Shown: piece by piece, positions 24,280 to 37,000 of the stretch | Layout: every line of letters starts with the position of its first letter | Numbering within the stretch: position 1 is the stretch's first letter | From: Silene latifolia | Lineage: Eukaryota; Streptophyta; Magnoliopsida; Caryophyllales; Caryophyllaceae | Assembly (NCBI RefSeq): GCF_048544455.1 | Contig: NC_133526.1 | Location: 1-64,000 of the forward strand | Direction: 5' to 3' | Length of the DNA: 64,000 nt | Translations under genes and position numbers: made by a program | The notes under the pieces: model-generated | What the model was told of the DNA's origin: nothing | The model's database searches: none | The model's input: the letters and a program-made list of their open reading frames with translations, nothing else

Positions 24280-25480
24280 ACCGAGACCGTCGGCATGGTG
24301 GGCAACATAGAGACCGAGACAACGTGGATGACTCCGATAATGAAATACAAACTTACGGGTGAATTGGAGGGCCGCAATCCCTCGGCCAAAATAAAAAGGA
24401 TCGCCGCCAGGTACTTGGTGTTCGAAGGGGAACTGTACAGAAAATCCGTAATAAGACCACTCTTGAAGTGTGTCGGTCCGGTAAACGACGCAGAACGAGC
24501 ATCGACAGAGATTCACGAAGGCATCTGTGGACACCACATGGGGGCAAGAACACTAGCCCACAAAGCTCTCCGCGCCGGCTACTTCTGGCCCACCATGCTT
24601 CAAGACTCCGAACAAAGACCAAGAAGTGCACGAACCGTCGATGCATGCCCGGTGATACACGCTCCCTCCAGGGACCTACAACCGGTGCTTAGTCCCCTTC
24701 TTTTCGCACAGTGGGGGATGGACATGCTAGGACCGTTCCCAACGGCCTCCGGAGGAAGGAAGTTCTTAATCGTCGCCGTTGATTACTTCACCAAATGGGT
24801 TGAAGCCGTAGCATTACCGGCCAAGACCACAAAGCCCGTCGAAAGGTAATCTGGGAAAATGTTATAACTCGCTTCGGGTTACCCCAAGTTATGGTATTTG
24901 ACCACGGCCGAGAGTTTTGGAGCGACTGATAATGAACTCGTTAGAAGAGCTTGGCATCAAGTTTGCGTACTCCTCGATGGCCTCCACCCACAGAGCAACG
25001 GGCAGGCGGAGGCAGCCAACAAAACAATCCTCAACGGTTTGAAGAAGACAGTTGAAGACCTTAAGGGAAGGTGGGCCGATGAACTACCCGGCGTCCTGTG
25101 GTCCCTTCGGACCACGGAGAAAGAAGCAACGGGTACACCCCTTCCACCTAGTCTACGGTTCCGAAGCGATCCTACCAATTGAAGCAACGGTGCCAACATT
25201 CGAACGGCTACCTTTAACCCGATTGAAAACGAGGAAGGCCTGAAAGCTTCCCTAGACCTGGTCGAAGAAAGCCGAGATACAGCACGCCTCAACTTGGCCG
25301 TATATCAAAACCGGATGAGAAGAGCCTACAACCGAAGAGTCCACAAAAGGGACTTAAAAGTGGGAGACCTAGTCCTAAGGAAGTCGGCTGCCACCAACAA
25401 AGGAAATATTCATGGTAAGCTGACGGCCAACTGGGAGGGTCCCTACAAAGTGGCCGAAGAGATGAGGCCGGTATAACCGG
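24280..25480 (+). mobile_element. Integrase region of the element
   Basis: The zinc-binding N-terminal part is visible as EGICGHHMGARTLAHKALRA. The catalytic core shows QWGMDMLGPFP and HPQSNGQAEAANKTILNGLK. The C-terminal part reads YNRRVHKRDLKVGDLVLRK then LTANWEGPYKVAEE. Integrase would insert the cDNA and make the 5-bp target duplication seen here. The region is broken. Confidence 0.9.
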
Positions 25481-25688
25481 CCGACAGACATGGGAGGTGT
25501 GCCTTTGATGAGCCATTGGAACACCGATAACTTAAGAAAATACTTTGTATAGCGGCGGAGGTGTCCAAACCCATTGTGGACACCCCAACGCACGATCATA
25601 ACAAACAAATGAATCACCCAAGTTCTCAATCGAAGTGCTTGTCTCCTCCATAATTGCCACCAGGCGGGCACTCAAAGAGAAGAACTGC

Positions 25689-26160
25689 TATCGAGCCATA
25701 ACCCCGATTACCTCGGCCTTAGCCGAGAGCGACGGGGATACAATGACCGATACGCTAGAAGAACTGCTATCGAGCCATAACCCCGATTACCTCGGCCTTA
25801 GTCGAGAGCGACAGGGATACAATGACCGATACGCTAGAAGAACTATTTGTCGAGCCATAACCCCGATTACCTCGGCCTTAGCCGAGAGCGACGGGGATAC
25901 AATGACCGATACGCTAAGAGCCGCTATCGAGCCATAACCCCGATTACCTCGGCCTTAGCCGAGAGCGACGGGGATACAATGACCGATACGCTAGAAGAAT
26001 CGCTATCGAGCCATAACCCCGATTACCTCGGCCTTAGCCGAGAGCGACGGGGATACAATGACCGATACGCTAAGAAGAAGCTCGCTATCGAGCCATAACC
26101 CCGATTACCTCGGCCTTAGCCGAGAGCGACGGGGACACAATGACCGATACGCTAGAAGAA
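25689..26160 (+). repeat. Tandem array of about six 76-81-bp units
   Basis: Each unit runs ATCGAGCCATAACCCCGATT, then ACCTCGGCCTTAGCCGAGAG, CGACGGGGATACAATGACCG and ATACGCTAGAAGAA. Inside each unit CTCGGCCTTAGCCGAG can fold as a six-base-pair stem with a four-base loop. Units are nearly identical and differ mainly at the joints. A variable tandem repeat between pol and the 3' LTR is a known trait of Retand elements. Confidence 0.93.
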
Positions 26161-26379
26161 ATGCTAGATGTTACGCAGTTGAGATATGCATTCTAACTGA
26201 CTCGGCCATGCCGACGGTAAAAACGAAGGCACTCAATTAATAACGCAAAAAGGTAAGTAAAGGATCGTGATCAAAGTCCCGGCCAAGCCAAGGACCAAAA
26301 AGATAAAACTTTATCGAAAATGATTGCAAGGAGAGTACAGACGACGGCCGTCCCCATAAGGATAGCCTAAACTCTACCT

Positions 26380-29059
26380 ACCAAAGCTTTACAAAAAGCA
26401 AGGAAACAAAAAAAAAAACAAAGGTTACAGACTTGTGAGTTGAAGCGCCAAAAGATGGCAGGGAGAGAAGGCTCAATAATTGGCCCCGAACAGCTAAAGC
26501 TATCCGAGACGCCGGATGAGTCCGGTGACGACCGCCCGTCTCCCTATGCCTCGTTGTTTGCCCTCCATCGATGTGCAAAGAAGATCTTCGGTGGCCGGCT
26601 CAGAAGAGGGCTCGACGTTTTCAAGTGCCTTTAGCCCCTCAACCTCCTTCACCTCTGCATCATAGGCCGCCTTGGCCTCAGCTATCTGAGCCGCCTTCGC
26701 CGCCTCCATCTTCTCTGCAGCCGCTGCCTCCGCAGCCTCAGCCATCTCGTCCAGAAGCTGGTCAAATTTATCCCACGGGAAGGAGCCCTCGGGAACGAGC
26801 TTTTTGATTGCCTCCCTGGTCGCCTCCTCGGCTGGTCCCTAATTGGGCGCACATTTTGGGAAGAAGATAATCTTGAAGCATTTCAATATCCTTCTCCCTT
26901 TGAGCAAGGGTAGCTGCGCGTCCCCGAGCACCTCCGCCTGGTTGTCGAAAAAATCCTTCCACTTTTCCCCTTGGCAACCGCGCGTCATAAGCACCTTTAT
27001 ACCGTCCCGCTCCTCCATCATCTTGGCAAAGGCGGCATCGCGTCCTCAACTTTGGCCCTCTCGGCCGCTAGCTGCTTCCCAGTCTCCTCCACGCGCTTCT
27101 TGGCAGCAAGGAGATCCAGTTTAGCCTTTTCGGCTTCCCCTTTTGCGGCGGAGAGATCAAGTTTAAGCTTTGCGATCAGTGGCGCAGCCTGGGCCATGGT
27201 TTTCTCCTGCTCCAAGATGTAGGAGCCGGCTTGATTGGTCCATTTGGCCAGCCTCTTATATAGTTTCACACCCTCTGCCACAAGCTCGGAGGGAGGAATC
27301 TTCTCGAGCCGAGGAGTCAACGATGACATTTCACACCCGCCTTCTCAATAGCCTTCTCAGTGCTTCTTCCCGATTGTCGTTCAGTAAGAACGGCGGTTGC
27401 CGAAGGAGGATCTACAAAAAATTTACACAGAGCATCCATGTCACCTTGCATTGACACATCGTAAAGCTTCTGGTCATCCGGGATGTCCAAATGAACCGCC
27501 TAAATCCGAACCACAAGTTAGATCCGTACCAGTTTGGACCCTCTTCGTTCGAGGGCCGGCTGAGTCAGTTTTCTCCCCGGCAACGGTGGAAGCAGACGGT
27601 GGCTCTTTCCTCTTCTCCCCGGCAACGGTGGAAGCAGACGGTGGCTCTTTCTTCTTCTCCCCGGCAACGGTGGAAGCAAGCGGTGGCTCCTTAGCAACGG
27701 TCACCGACCCCCCAGTAATATCAATGACCTCCACAGGCTCCTTCTGAACCACTGGGGTCGAAGAGGGAGTCGACCCAGACGCCTTCGCCACCGGACGCTG
27801 CCTTCTTTGCTCTCTTGACGCCACCTAGAACCCGCGCTTGGGCCGCCGTCAGATCCAGTGACTTCAGCTGCTTGTCCATAAGCTCGTTGGGAGCCGGTCT
27901 ACGATCACTTTTTTCAGCCGTAGGATGCTGCTCAACGACCTTCCCGTCCTTATCAAGGCCTAACCTCTTCAAGGTACTCTCGGACAGATCCTGGCCAAAC
28001 CGGTCTGCAAGAAACCAAACAAGAATTACATGAAAGAAATAAAACATAGCTCTAAAAACAGGAGCATAACAGGCAAAGATGGGCCTCACACCGACCCCAC
28101 TCACCCTGGCTGAGGGCCGGTATGAGGCCGACGTGGCAGAGCAGCTCATCCTGAAGAATAATCTGAGTCGGGGGCAGCCATCCCTTCTCAGCATCAAACA
28201 GCTGCATCGCACGCTTCTCATCCTCAGTAAGAGGGACCATCGAAGCGTCCATTTTAACTTTACCCCGGGAGGTACACTCCTCATACTCTTCCCGGTTCTC
28301 ACACCGCAAGTAAACAGGGCTCTGGAAAGACCGAGGCAGGGGGTAGTCCTCCGGCACTTGCACGTACACCCATCGCCGTTGCCAGTCCTTGCAAGAAGTA
28401 AGTTTGGACACGGAGACGAAGCCTGGCTCCGCCTGCACGCTATACCAACCCACTTTACCAGCGATTGACGGCCGTAGATGATGAAGGCGGCGGAACAAGT
28501 TGACTGTCGGATCTCCCCCTAAAAGACAAAGCCACACAAAGCCAACTATCGTCCTCATGGCCAGCGGATGCAGCTGGGCCACAGCGACGTTCATAGCTTT
28601 GATGATGGCCATGACGTATTTATTCAGAGGAAACCGCAGCCCATACTCCAGGTGCCTGAGGTACACGCCGGTGTGACCCGGTGGAGGGCAACAGACCGCC
28701 TGACCCTTCTTAGGGATAACGATCTTGTACCCCTCACCGAAGGAGAAATGGCCTCCGAAAAGTGTCTCGCCGGAACAACTGGCGAACTTATGAGACCAAG
28801 CACGGTCAAGACCAGTCGTGCAGGGCTCGCCATGATCCGGGATAGACAGCCTCCCACCATCAGAAGGAGTCCCCTCATCCTCATCAGCATCGTCATCCTC
28901 ATCCTCCCGTCCCTCCAAAGTTGGTGGATCGGCTACGAGAGAAGGAGACCTAGGGCCACCAAACCTTATTGGGATGGCGTCTAGTATCCCCTTCCCATCA
29001 AGACGCGACGGGGAACCCTCCGGCACAGAAACGCTAGTCCCGGCGTCAGCAGAAGACAT
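26380..29059 (-). mobile_element. Antisense ORF region of the Tat-type element, with a Transposase_28-like domain
   Basis: On the strand opposite to gag-pol is a long partly open region. Its first part (29059-28052) carries CCPPPGHTGVYLRHLEYGLR, FPLNKYVMAIIKAMNVAV and LHPLAMRTIVGFVWLCLLGG, resembling the plant domain called putative gypsy-type transposon (Transposase_28, PF04195). Further on are a stretch with three copies of a 15-residue EPPSASTVAGEK repeat (about 27690-27560) and a coiled-coil-like, Ala/Lys/Glu-rich stretch (about 27330-27020, 26745-26640). Antisense ORFs of this kind are known in Tat elements and have been reported to be spliced; their role is unknown. This copy is broken. 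Confidence 0.75.
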
Positions 29060-29757
29060 AATCGCAACAATTATTTAACAAAATAAAAAGTGAAGAAATT
29101 TGTTTGTTTACCTTGAAGAAAAACACTCGCCGGAGTAACAACTGAAAATCAGAAGACGAAGAAGCCTTTGAAAGTTTAGAGAGGAGAAAAGTTTTGGAGA
29201 ATGAAATTGGTGGCCAATTTCACGGGATAACTGCCCTATTTATAGGGAAAAGCCCATAAAGAAGGACCAATCAACGAACAGCCCATGAAGCGTCAACCAA
29301 TCAGCGTGCAGACACGTGTCGGACATGCAACCACGGGATGTCAATCGTTGCAACGAGCTTAGACGTCAATCAATGAAACAATGACCAAGCGTCTTCAACA
29401 CGCCTATTCATATCTCCTTGCCTATTCACCTTCCTCAACGAATTCCCAAGCACCACTCTCCGCCGCCACATAATCAACCAAGTTAAGAAGCGCCGGCCGG
29501 GGGCAATCAAAAACAACCGGCACACTCAATCCTGGTCTCGGCCAGCGTCACTTTCTTTTCCACATCGGATGCCCTTTACACATCCATGTGGAGGGGGGAT
29601 ATGGTACGGCCTAAGAAAGACCAGGCCGAGGTAAAAGAGGCCGCCGCAGAAGAAGCCGATCGCGAAAAATTTTCCACAAATTACTTACGCAGAATATACG
29701 CTCAAACGTACATCGGAGCCCATACCACTAAGGCATGTAGACTACGCTGGGGCAAAT

Positions 29758-30371
29758 TGATGGGGCATATTCTCGCACCGCCGACCAAGTCAACGTATTG
29801 AGCAAGGTCAAAGATATCCACAAAGAAGTCAACGACTTAGACAAACCCTAGCCGATGCAGCCCATCGGCCGGTCGGCCACTGGTCTCGGCATGACAACCT
29901 GCCGCCAAAATGGACACATACCCGCGTACTCATATCCAAGACCCCTCGGCGGTGAGTCAACAGGGCCCGCCGGCCTGCCATAGGTCCCTCGGCCGAGGGG
30001 TAGATCAGTCTTTCCACCTGCTAGCCACTTGGCCACTACGTGACAAAAGGTGAAAGCCTATAAATACTCCTCAACCTTCATTGAGGAGAAGGGCCAACTA
30101 ATCCACAACTAAACCTAAATACACTATTCATCTGGTAATATCTTCCTTATCTCTCTACAATATACATTCAGCCAAGTAACAACTTACCCCTTAAGTTTAC
30201 TGACTTGAGCGTCGGAGTGAGTACGCTTGGCACAAAGCCAAGCCCTCAGTTCGTTCATTGTGCAGGAGAGGCCGAGAGGAACGATTAAGACCAAAGGAGA
30301 ATCCAACTCAAGACATCATTCAACAAGCCACGGGTGGTAACTATACTTGCTCTGGAATTACACCCGGAACA
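29758..30371 (+). repeat. 3' LTR of the Tat/Retand-like element
   Basis: The repeat starts TGATGGGGCATATTCTCGCA and ends TACACCCGGAACA, directly followed by the target duplication CATTT. It matches the 5' LTR closely; the differences are clustered, and many are one- to four-base insertions or deletions. Confidence 0.95.
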
Positions 30372-30600
30372 CATTTATTTAACCAATTTTTATTCTTTGT
30401 CTTTATAGTTACCAAGATCATTACTCATGTAACTATAAAAAATTTAGTGCATATTTATCTTTCTTTGTCTTTTAAGTTACCAAGATCATTATATATTCAT
30501 GGGGTTATGAAAAATTTAATGCTTATGTATGTTAGAAAAATTATAAAGTTTTTAAATGATTACTTAGCTAGAGTAAGATGATGTCACTTGACATTTTAAG
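30372..30600. repeat. Local duplication flanking the LTR element
   Basis: Two imperfect copies of a unit containing AGTTACCAAGATCATTA are followed by AAGTTTTTAAATGATTACTTAG. Similar sequence lies on the other side of the 11-kb element (19050-19182), so the element inserted into a small pre-existing repeat cluster. Confidence 0.6.
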
Positions 30601-30637
30601 GAATTGCTCAAAATATCATTTTTTATGTTATTGTATA

Positions 30638-30638
<1 letters not shown>

Positions 30639-30676
<38 letters not shown>

Positions 30677-30810
30677 AATAACAATAACAATAACAATAAC
30701 AATAACAATAACAATAACAATAACAATAACAATAACAATAACAATAACAATAACAATAACAATAACAATAACAATAACAATAACAATAACAATAATAATA
30801 ATAATAATAA

Positions 30811-30811
<1 letters not shown>
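30639..30811 (+). repeat. Compound microsatellite (GAT)n-(AACAAT)n-(AAT)n
   Basis: A run of GAT triplets is followed by about twenty AACAAT hexamers and then AAT triplets. The long open frames here, in Asp/Asn, Met/Ile/Thr or Leu, are products of the repeat and not genes. Confidence 0.97.
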
Positions 30812-31010
<199 letters not shown>

Positions 31011-31382
31011 TCTCGGATTTTGTGTCTGACTGGGTTGTCGCTGATGCTGCGCAGCGAAAGTGTGCTAAGTATGGGGATTTGTGCGCGGTAGCGGGTTATG
31101 GTTTTCTTCCTTTCTTTTTCTCTTCACTTGGGGAGCTGGGTTCAGATGTTGTTGCCTTGCTCAAGCGGATCCAGAAATTCTCGGTATCTCAGGATGCGGG
31201 GGCTCGGGTGGCCGCTTACATTTTTACTAGACTTAGCTTTGCTATTGCTAAGGGTGTGGGAGCCCAGATTGTCTCTCGGCTCCCCACCAATTTCATGTAA
31301 ACTTTTATTTTTATTTTAATGAAAACTGCGCGCATCCTTCTATAAAAAAAAAATATATAATAATAATAATAATAATAATAAA
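31011..31382 (+). pseudogene. C-terminal fragment of a non-LTR retroelement protein with (AAT)n tail
   Basis: About 90 codons stay open up to the stop after TNFM (31022-31300): RKCAKYGDLCAVAGYGFLPF, SSLGELGSDVVALLKRIQKF, IAKGVGAQIVSRLPTNFM. I recall very similar tails at the end of plant proteins annotated as reverse transcriptase, with an upstream zinc-finger and endonuclease-like region; none of that upstream part is here. Directly after the stop come a short 3' UTR and AAT triplets, as expected for a 5'-truncated LINE copy. The exact clade is unknown to me. Confidence 0.5.
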
Positions 31383-31394
31383 AGTTGCGGTGTT

Positions 31395-31640
<246 letters not shown>

Positions 31641-31694
31641 TACGAAGTAATGGATTATAAAATGTCATTTGAAATAAAATTAAATGGTTTAGGT

Positions 31695-33052
31695 TGTAAT
31701 ACTCCGTATTTATAAGTCTTGGGGTACTCTATCGAGTAGCCCTTACTCTGTCGAGTAAGGGCAAGTTGCGAAATAAAATAGTTTCTGACCTGTTGGGTAC
31801 TCGATCGAGTAGCTGGGGTACTCGATCGAGTAGGGGGTACTCGATCGAGTACCTTGGGTACTCGATCGAGTGTCCTATTTACGGGGAGTTTTCTCGGGTT
31901 TTGTTAATTACGCGATTAAGGTATTTAAACCAATTCGTCTTTGTTCTAAATCACTTTTTACAAAACCTAAAACCTGTTTAAGAGAGAAAGCAACTTGTCT
32001 TCTTCCTAATCGCGTTCTTGACAATTCCCGGAGTTCAGACGGTCGGTTTGCATTGTAGTTTGTGTCGTTGGATTCCTTGCGTCGAGGGTAAGCTTTTAAT
32101 GTAATTTATATAATGTTTTGTTAAGATTAGTGAAACCCCAATTTAGGAATTGGGGGTTTTTATGAATAGTAATTGAATAGTAGTATCTATGTGTTGTATG
32201 GTAGGAGGAGAGTTCATAGAAGAGCGTTTTGAGACAAATTGTAGATACCGTCTGCGTGTTGTGCTATCCAGGTAGGATTTCCTACTCGCATTAGTCCCAT
32301 AATGGGATATTGGTGATGTCTTTGTAGTTAGTGATTGATATGATGATTGTAATTGTAATTGTGTTTGTGATTGTGGTTGTGTTTGTTGATGGTTCTCGAG
32401 ATGCGTTCTCGGCTGAGTGGGGTCACTTGCGGGAGTGATCTCACGCCCTAGTTTCGCCCTTCGTGGAACCCGCCATGAAAGGGGATGTGCACATTAATGG
32501 ACAGGGTTATCGCTCGTACGATGAGCGGGGCTTAGGTGGGAACGGCCGGTCCCCCATCGCGGCGGTAGGTCCAAAGGTGGACGGTCGATATTGAGACGAT
32601 GGGAGTTGGTGGTGTGTGTGTGTGTGTGTGTGTGTGATTCAGTTCAAATTGTCTGTTTATCTTATTGTTGATATATGTATTGAATTGTGTGATTAGTACT
32701 GACCCGTTTAAATGTTTTAAAAACTGTGGTGATCCATTCGGGGTGGTGAGCGATTATTGAGCAGTGTGATATGACGCGTATGGGATAGGCCGGATGAGTC
32801 ATCACGTGGCAGTTAGAAGTCTTCCGCTGTGTCCGACGAAGTCTAGTAGCTTTGATAGTTTTAGCTGTAGACCGTATGAGAACCTTGTAATTCCTTTTGT
32901 TAGCTTTGGTTTTATAATGTAATCACTTAAACTTATTTAATAAAGTATGTTTCTTCATTGTCTTATGATTATCATGCCTCGGGTAACCGAGATGGTGGCA
33001 TCCTTATACCTGAGTGGTCCTGGTAAGGCACTTGGAGTATGGGGGTGTTACA
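31695..33052 (+). repeat. 5' LTR of the non-coding LTR element
   Basis: It starts TGTAATACTCCGTATTTATA and ends TTGGAGTATGGGGGTGTTACA. Near its start are four TACTCGATCGAGTA palindromes (31798, 31819, 31838, 31859) preceded by two degenerate ones (31725, 31744). It also holds a TG microsatellite (about 32610-32636). A sequence like AATAAAGTATG near 32940 may be a polyadenylation signal. Confidence 0.95.
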
Positions 33053-33054
33053 AA

Positions 33055-33066
33055 TGGTATCAGAGC
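33055..33066 (+). other. Primer-binding site for initiator tRNA-Met
   Basis: TGGTATCAGAGC lies two bases after the LTR end and is complementary to the 3' end of plant initiator tRNA-Met, the commonest primer of plant LTR elements. Confidence 0.95.
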
Positions 33067-33820
33067 GACGATTTTGGAACCTGTAACAAATGAACATAAT
33101 GAACATAGGGAGTCTAATAAAATGAACCTGGTGTATGTGTAATGGGAGCCCCTGACGATGCTAGGTTTTGGGTGAGTAGGCGCCCTCACTTCAAAATCTT
33201 GGCCCCATGATACTTAAGCCACCACATGGTATGGGAACGTGGAGTCCGTGGGTATATGTGTGACGTGTATGTTAATTGTGTTGTATATGGTTTGTTGAAA
33301 GTATGTTGCATGATAGTTGGTTGACATGTTGGTTGGAATCGTTGAAAAAGTATATGAGAATGATGAATGATATGGTAGAAAAAGAAAGTAGTTCGTATAT
33401 GATGATGTGTGATGAAGTGGATTTGTAATGTTGTTGTATTAGCAACATGGAAATAGGATTTGTAGTGTATGGGTGTGGTTTGTGTTATGAAAAGTTATGA
33501 AAATTTAAAACATACGAGTAATACATGATTGAAAGTTGAATGTTATATGAGCATGATAGGTGGTAATATTTGACTTTTGGTAAGTAGTAACATGAAGAAT
33601 AGAGGTTCAATGATATGTGTTTTGTATAACGAATTGGATGAAAAGCATGATGGTTGTTTATAACGTGGCACTTAATAACACGAAGTAGATTATTTTGTTA
33701 ATTGTATGAGGAGTCTCGCAGATTTGAATGCGTAGTTGTAATCATAATGTTGAAATAATAATGAATGCATAGTACGTTAGGGTATGTGAGATAACATGCG
33801 GGTAGTATTCACGAAATCAT

Positions 33821-34082
33821 GACTCGATCGAGTGGGTTTGATTCGATCGAGTGGGTACTTGTCGTTATTTTGACCCGAATCGTGTTTAGGGCACTCGATC
33901 GAGTACCTCGGGCACTCGATCGAGTATGGGGTCACTCGATCGAGTAGCCGCCACTACTCGGTCGAGTAAGTCGAGATCGGAAGGTCTATTTGGGTTCTCG
34001 AGTCGGGGCACTCGATCGAGCATGTTGGGCACTCGATCGAGTAGCCTCAACTCGATCGAGTAGGTTCGTACTCGATCGAGTG
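33821..34082 (+). repeat. Internal array of ten CTCGATCGAG-centred palindromes
   Basis: Copies of the 14-mer core begin at about 33821, 33840, 33892, 33913, 33933, 33955, 34009, 34030, 34049 and 34069. Most steps are 19-22 bp. The 14-mer TACTCGATCGAGTA is its own reverse complement; variants change mainly the outermost bases. A 21-bp step also yields a repeated LLDRVP-like reading on the minus strand, which I take to be a by-product. Confidence 0.9.
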
Positions 34083-34089
34083 GGTCCGT

Positions 34090-37000
34090 CAGTGTCATAT
34101 GCGTATTTCGGGTCATATGTTTGTCTTTTGACATTCGTTGCATATTACGTTTAATTCAAAGGTGTTGTATTACTTCTTTATGCATTGTTTTACGTATGTG
34201 TTGGTCCTGAAGCGTAAGTTACCCAATCTTATGTTGTAAAGAGTGGCACTATGATGAGTATGAGTTCGGTGGGGAGGACATGAATTATGAGTGATTATGA
34301 TAGATGGTGGAAAAAGGAAAAGGAAGATTGGTATAGTTTATTGAGGCAAGGCGCACGTTTTGCGAGACGGGATGAGTGATATGATTGTGTGTTGAGTAAT
34401 GTAGAAATAAGTGAATATAGACAAGGGATGATGTGAGTATAATGAACGTGAGAATGAAAAGATTGAAAGTAAGAATGTGGATAGTGGCAGCTTGAGATGT
34501 GTAAAGAGTTAAGGAGGGAAATGGTTAGGAGTCGTGTGGGTTATGGATTTAGGTAGTGAAAGTTCGTTTAAAGGGGTTGAGAAGAGTAATATATAGTGAA
34601 CTTTGTGGAGACATGTCGCGAGGTGTATTTATAGACAGTGAGTGAGTTTGGGAGGTTTATTAAAAGATGAAACTACATGTGAGTTCCTTGGGTAATTGGC
34701 GGTATGAAAGGAATTTTGATTTCTAGAGATGTAAGAAGGAGATGCAATTGTTGAACAAGAACGTTGATTCTATGGATGTATTAGTGGCAAGGGTGATTGA
34801 TGACATAATAAGAGAATATTTGTGGTAAGAAAGAGGGAGATGATATCGATATAAAATAATGGGATTTGAGTTTTGGAGCGATGAGAAGGTAATTGGTGCA
34901 CAAAAGGGTTAGATAGAAGTAATAAGGAGTTGAGCTATTAAATTGGTATTATTGAGTGTAAAGAGAAAAGAAGGATAAAAGTAAGTTGAGGAAAAGGTTC
35001 ACCGGAGTTATGTGATGTAAAGGTAAGGAATCATCGAAATGTGTGATAGTATCACGAAGATGTTAGCTGAAGGTTATATAGGAGTTTCAAGACAACATGA
35101 TTGATAATGAGTTTCGAGGAATTAAGGAAAGTAAGAAGTTAGAAGAATATCCGCATGATATGAGATTTTGGTGGAGAAATGGATGATGATTCAATTAAGG
35201 AAAATATTGGGAAGAATGTTGAGATAATTTTGTTCATGGATTCGATGTTCGTTGTTTGGGATGTTAACCAAAGATAGAAAAGAAATCATGATATTTAGAG
35301 ATGAGTGAAGAGGTTTGATGTCCTGGACAAAGGTGGTAGTGTTATGGTCTTTGACTAGTGGTTAAGGAAAAGTGTATATTAGAAAAGTGGCAATTCTAAA
35401 GAGGTTGATTTTGTAAAGACTGAATTGATAAAAGTATGGTTGTCAGGAAGAATAAGACATAGTCTTAGGAGGTGGTTTCTCATAATGAGTGTTAGTGTAT
35501 GGTTATGTATGGCGAAGGTCTTTGGTGATGCGAATGGAAGAATGTGATGATGAGGGCATGCGAGTTAAGCTCGGACAAAGCGGGTAACCTTAGTTGAGTG
35601 GTAACTTACGTGGTCGGGATTGACTAGTTGGTTGTGATTACGGGTCTATGATATGTGTAAATGTTTGTGTGAGGTTCTGACCTCACAAGAAGTGGTACGG
35701 TGTGATAATTATAAAGCTATTTTATGAATGTTCTCAGAATATATATATGTTGGACACGGTAGTTTAATTGAATGATATCCAAAAAGGTAATAATTTGATT
35801 AATTTGACATGGCTAGTTATAATTTTATGTGTATTAATAACACACGTGTATTCCGTGAAATGGTAGAGATGATGTTCATGAGATGCTTATCCGTTATTTC
35901 ATATAATATGTTGCGTTGTGATAGAGTAAAGTGGATTGGAGTAAGTTTCCTTGTCCGAAAGGTTAATTCCAGTCGTATTTATGGAATCTTATGTAGTTGT
36001 GATGTCTATCGATGTGGTTGTGGTGCCTCGGGTGGTGATCCTGCTCGATATTTAGTGTTGTGATGCGGGTATTTTCGCACTACGGTGTGGCTGTTGGTGG
36101 CGGTGTTGTGATGCCGTCACCGGTTGTGGTGGAGTAGGCGGGATGTTTATGATTCGAGTTTTCGAAAGTGCATACCAGTTATACATAGATTGTTGTTTTG
36201 GTTGCTGTTGTTCTCTGTGAGTTTTGGTTGAACATGTAGACAGTTGTCTTGCTTATTGATGTTTTCTTTACCGGGTTAAGTTAAGAATGAGGTAGAGTAT
36301 GATATGAAATGGAGTTGAATATGTTTCGTTGTTGTCATGGGACAGGTGATAATCATTGATGGGACACGGTTGTGAGAGGTTGTTACGGTAAAGTTGATCT
36401 TGTTTTCAGATGAGACATCGTTAGACATGGTAATGGAAAATGATTCGTGGAACATGTGTTGTAATGATCCAAAGCGGCGGTAGTTCATAATCTTTTGATG
36501 AGACAGTGAGTGTAGGGTGTTGGGGAAATTAGTGTCATGTTAAGTTGTGTATGAATTTTGCGGTAATGAAAGAAAGAACTTGAGGATCTAGTGTGCGTGT
36601 ACGTGCGTAACGAGTGCGGATCGTGAGTTATGCTTCCGGAAGATAAGTGCTTTACATAGCGAGGTATCTTTGGTTTGCAGTGATAATGGAGAGTTAGTAT
36701 GGTGATTTTGCTACGAGCCTTATGGTATAGGTTAGGGATGTGCGATTGATTTGAAGTATGAGAACTGTTGAAGTAAGAGAGCTTGAGAAATAGGAGTGAT
36801 TATGGAAATGAGGTTATAGGCGATTATCTTTGACATAGGGTGGTGATGAGGATAATGAGATAATATAGCTAAGGGTTTAGTATTAGCGAGTTACGAGGAC
36901 GTAACATTTGTCTTAAGAGGAGTAGGATGCAATAAAAGAGAGTTTCATGGTGGTGCATGCGGTAATATAATTGGAAGTAGAGTGTTAGCGTAGCGTAAAG

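Larger units (their letters stand above)
19183..30371 (+). mobile_element. Tat/Retand-like Ty3/gypsy LTR retrotransposon, nearly full length
   Basis: A fossil element 11.2 kb long between two LTRs (602 and 614 bp), flanked by a perfect 5-bp target duplication CATTT (19178-19182 and 30372-30376). Parts in order: LTR, primer-binding site, gag, protease, a displaced RNase H-like segment, reverse transcriptase, RNase H, a second RNase H of the Tat type, integrase, a tandem array of about 77-bp units, a long antisense ORF region, LTR. The dual RNase H, the antisense ORF and the tandem array together fit the Tat lineage, and Retand of Silene in particular. The LTRs are about 97-98% alike by eye, which suggests insertion within roughly the last one to two million years. 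Structure is complete, but gag-pol is broken in several places. Confidence 0.95.

Noticed and set aside
25689-26160. CRISPR-like regular repeats
   Set aside because: Units follow each other directly with no unique spacers, inside a plant LTR element; this is a plain tandem repeat.
26440-29000. Plus-strand frames opposite the antisense ORF
   Set aside because: They have no domain similarity; the minus-strand frame has the Transposase_28-like blocks.
33886-34143. Minus-strand frame with repeated LLDRVP
   Set aside because: It results from the 21-bp step of the palindrome array; no start context, no homology, and the array in the LTRs is not in one continuous frame.
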